From positions 1 through 20,133 of the IMG/VR virus record IMGVR_UViG_3300025128_000465: 20,133 bases of DNA; one strand, given 5' to 3'. The notes beneath the pieces are model-generated. The model saw only the letters and a list, made by a program, of their open reading frames with translations, searched no databases and was not told the origin of the DNA. The stretch comes from a virus. The position numbers and the translations under genes are program-made. Of this stretch, positions 19,735 through 20,133 are shown one piece after another. Each line of letters opens with the position of its first letter. Position 1 is the stretch's first letter.

Positions 19735-20133
19735 ATGACAAAAGGTCAAAAATTACAGTTATCAAAATTGTCGTTACATCAGTTGAAGGCTATAATCGCT
19801 AAGGTTTCTCGAAGCGGTGTAATTCAAATAGACGATCATTCGTTTAATAGACTGACAAAAGAGCAGGCGCTTGAGTTTGTTATGCACCCACGTGTCGGTA
19901 ACAAGTACCAATTTGAGCAGTTGATGTCAGTAGCTAAGGGCGCAGGCACCAGTGAAGGCGTAAAGACTACTGGCGGTAATGAACTCGCAAGCCTTATCAC
20001 TCGTGCTAAGGAATTGCAAAATGAAGTTGACAAACGTTTTGACGATGTCAATGGACGTATGAGTCACCAGTTAAACCACATCGAGCAGACTCTACAAAAC
20101 GCTACAGCCGATATTCAAAACGCATTGAAGCCT
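19735..20133 (+). CDS. Early protein, N-terminal part only (runs off right edge)
   Basis: It starts at ATG 19735, with AAGGAG 8 bases upstream. 133 residues are visible before the edge. The N-terminus reads MTKGQKLQLSKLSLHQLKAI, a basic helical segment. FNRLTKEQALEFVMHPRVGN follows, and the later part is coiled-coil-like (RAKELQNEVDKRFDDVNGRM, QLNHIEQTLQNATADIQNAL). In several phages a helical lead like this precedes an AAA+ ATPase domain, but no P-loop is visible here. The identity is therefore open. It is in the same operon as the zinc-motif gene, 15 bp after its stop. Confidence 0.65.
   Translation, partial: MTKGQKLQLSKLSLHQLKAIIAKVSRSGVIQIDDHSFNRLTKEQALEFVMHPRVGNKYQFEQLMSVAKGAGTSEGVKTTGGNELASLITRAKELQNEVDKRFDDVNGRMSHQLNHIEQTLQNATADIQNALKP

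Noticed and set aside
1-20133. tRNA genes, CRISPR arrays, insertion sequences or an integrase
   Set aside because: I saw no cloverleaf-like arms, no regular spaced repeats with unique spacers, no terminal inverted repeats with a transposase, and no tyrosine or serine recombinase motifs. I cannot exclude a missed tRNA without a covariance search.

Overview
The window looks like about 20 kb of a tailed double-stranded DNA phage, most likely an uncultured marine podovirus-type phage infecting a Gram-negative bacterium. Three things support this. The gene order terS-terL-portal-co-chaperonin-scaffold-major capsid-adaptors-tail is typical of tailed phages. Many of the small virion-region proteins resemble families I recognise from marine viral metagenomes. 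The DNA is AT-rich (roughly 60-65% A+T by eye), with tightly packed, often overlapping genes. The host assignment and the morphotype are inferences; the phage identity is not in doubt.

Layout. From 1 to 18290 every gene lies on the minus strand, so the late operon is read right to left. It starts with packaging genes: a terminase small subunit (17769-18290), a 141-bp G-rich non-coding stretch, a 72-residue LexA-type DNA-binding domain, and the terminase large subunit. Then come a P22-like portal, a 45-residue protein, a GroES-like co-chaperonin, a scaffold-like protein, a conserved structural protein, a probable accessory capsid protein and the major capsid protein. A strong rho-independent terminator follows the capsid gene (9914-9940). 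Beyond it lie a 50-residue protein, two beta-rich virion proteins, and a cassette of small, very basic or repetitive proteins (about 3.3-8.9 kb). The far left holds two adaptor/connector proteins and a set of tail or fibre proteins, the last of which runs off the left edge.

From 18291 to 18960 transcription diverges. This AT-rich region carries two perfect, inverted DnaA boxes (TTATCCACA), copies of the palindrome GTTTAAAC, a 33-residue membrane peptide and a good sigma70-type promoter. It is a plausible replication origin and early control region. Two plus-strand genes follow: one of unknown function with a C-terminal zinc-binding motif, and one that runs off the right edge.

How the genes fit together. 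TerS/TerL package DNA through the portal into a shell built from capsid protein, scaffold and accessory capsid proteins, probably helped by the phage co-chaperonin acting with host GroEL. Adaptors then join head to tail, and the glycine-rich and beta-rich proteins form tail or fibre parts. The most unusual features are the GTTTAAAC cluster spanning the terminase-origin region, the LexA-like domain between terS and terL, and a C-terminal motif (ADGIA-x-(R/K)-GKTR) shared by two otherwise different basic proteins.
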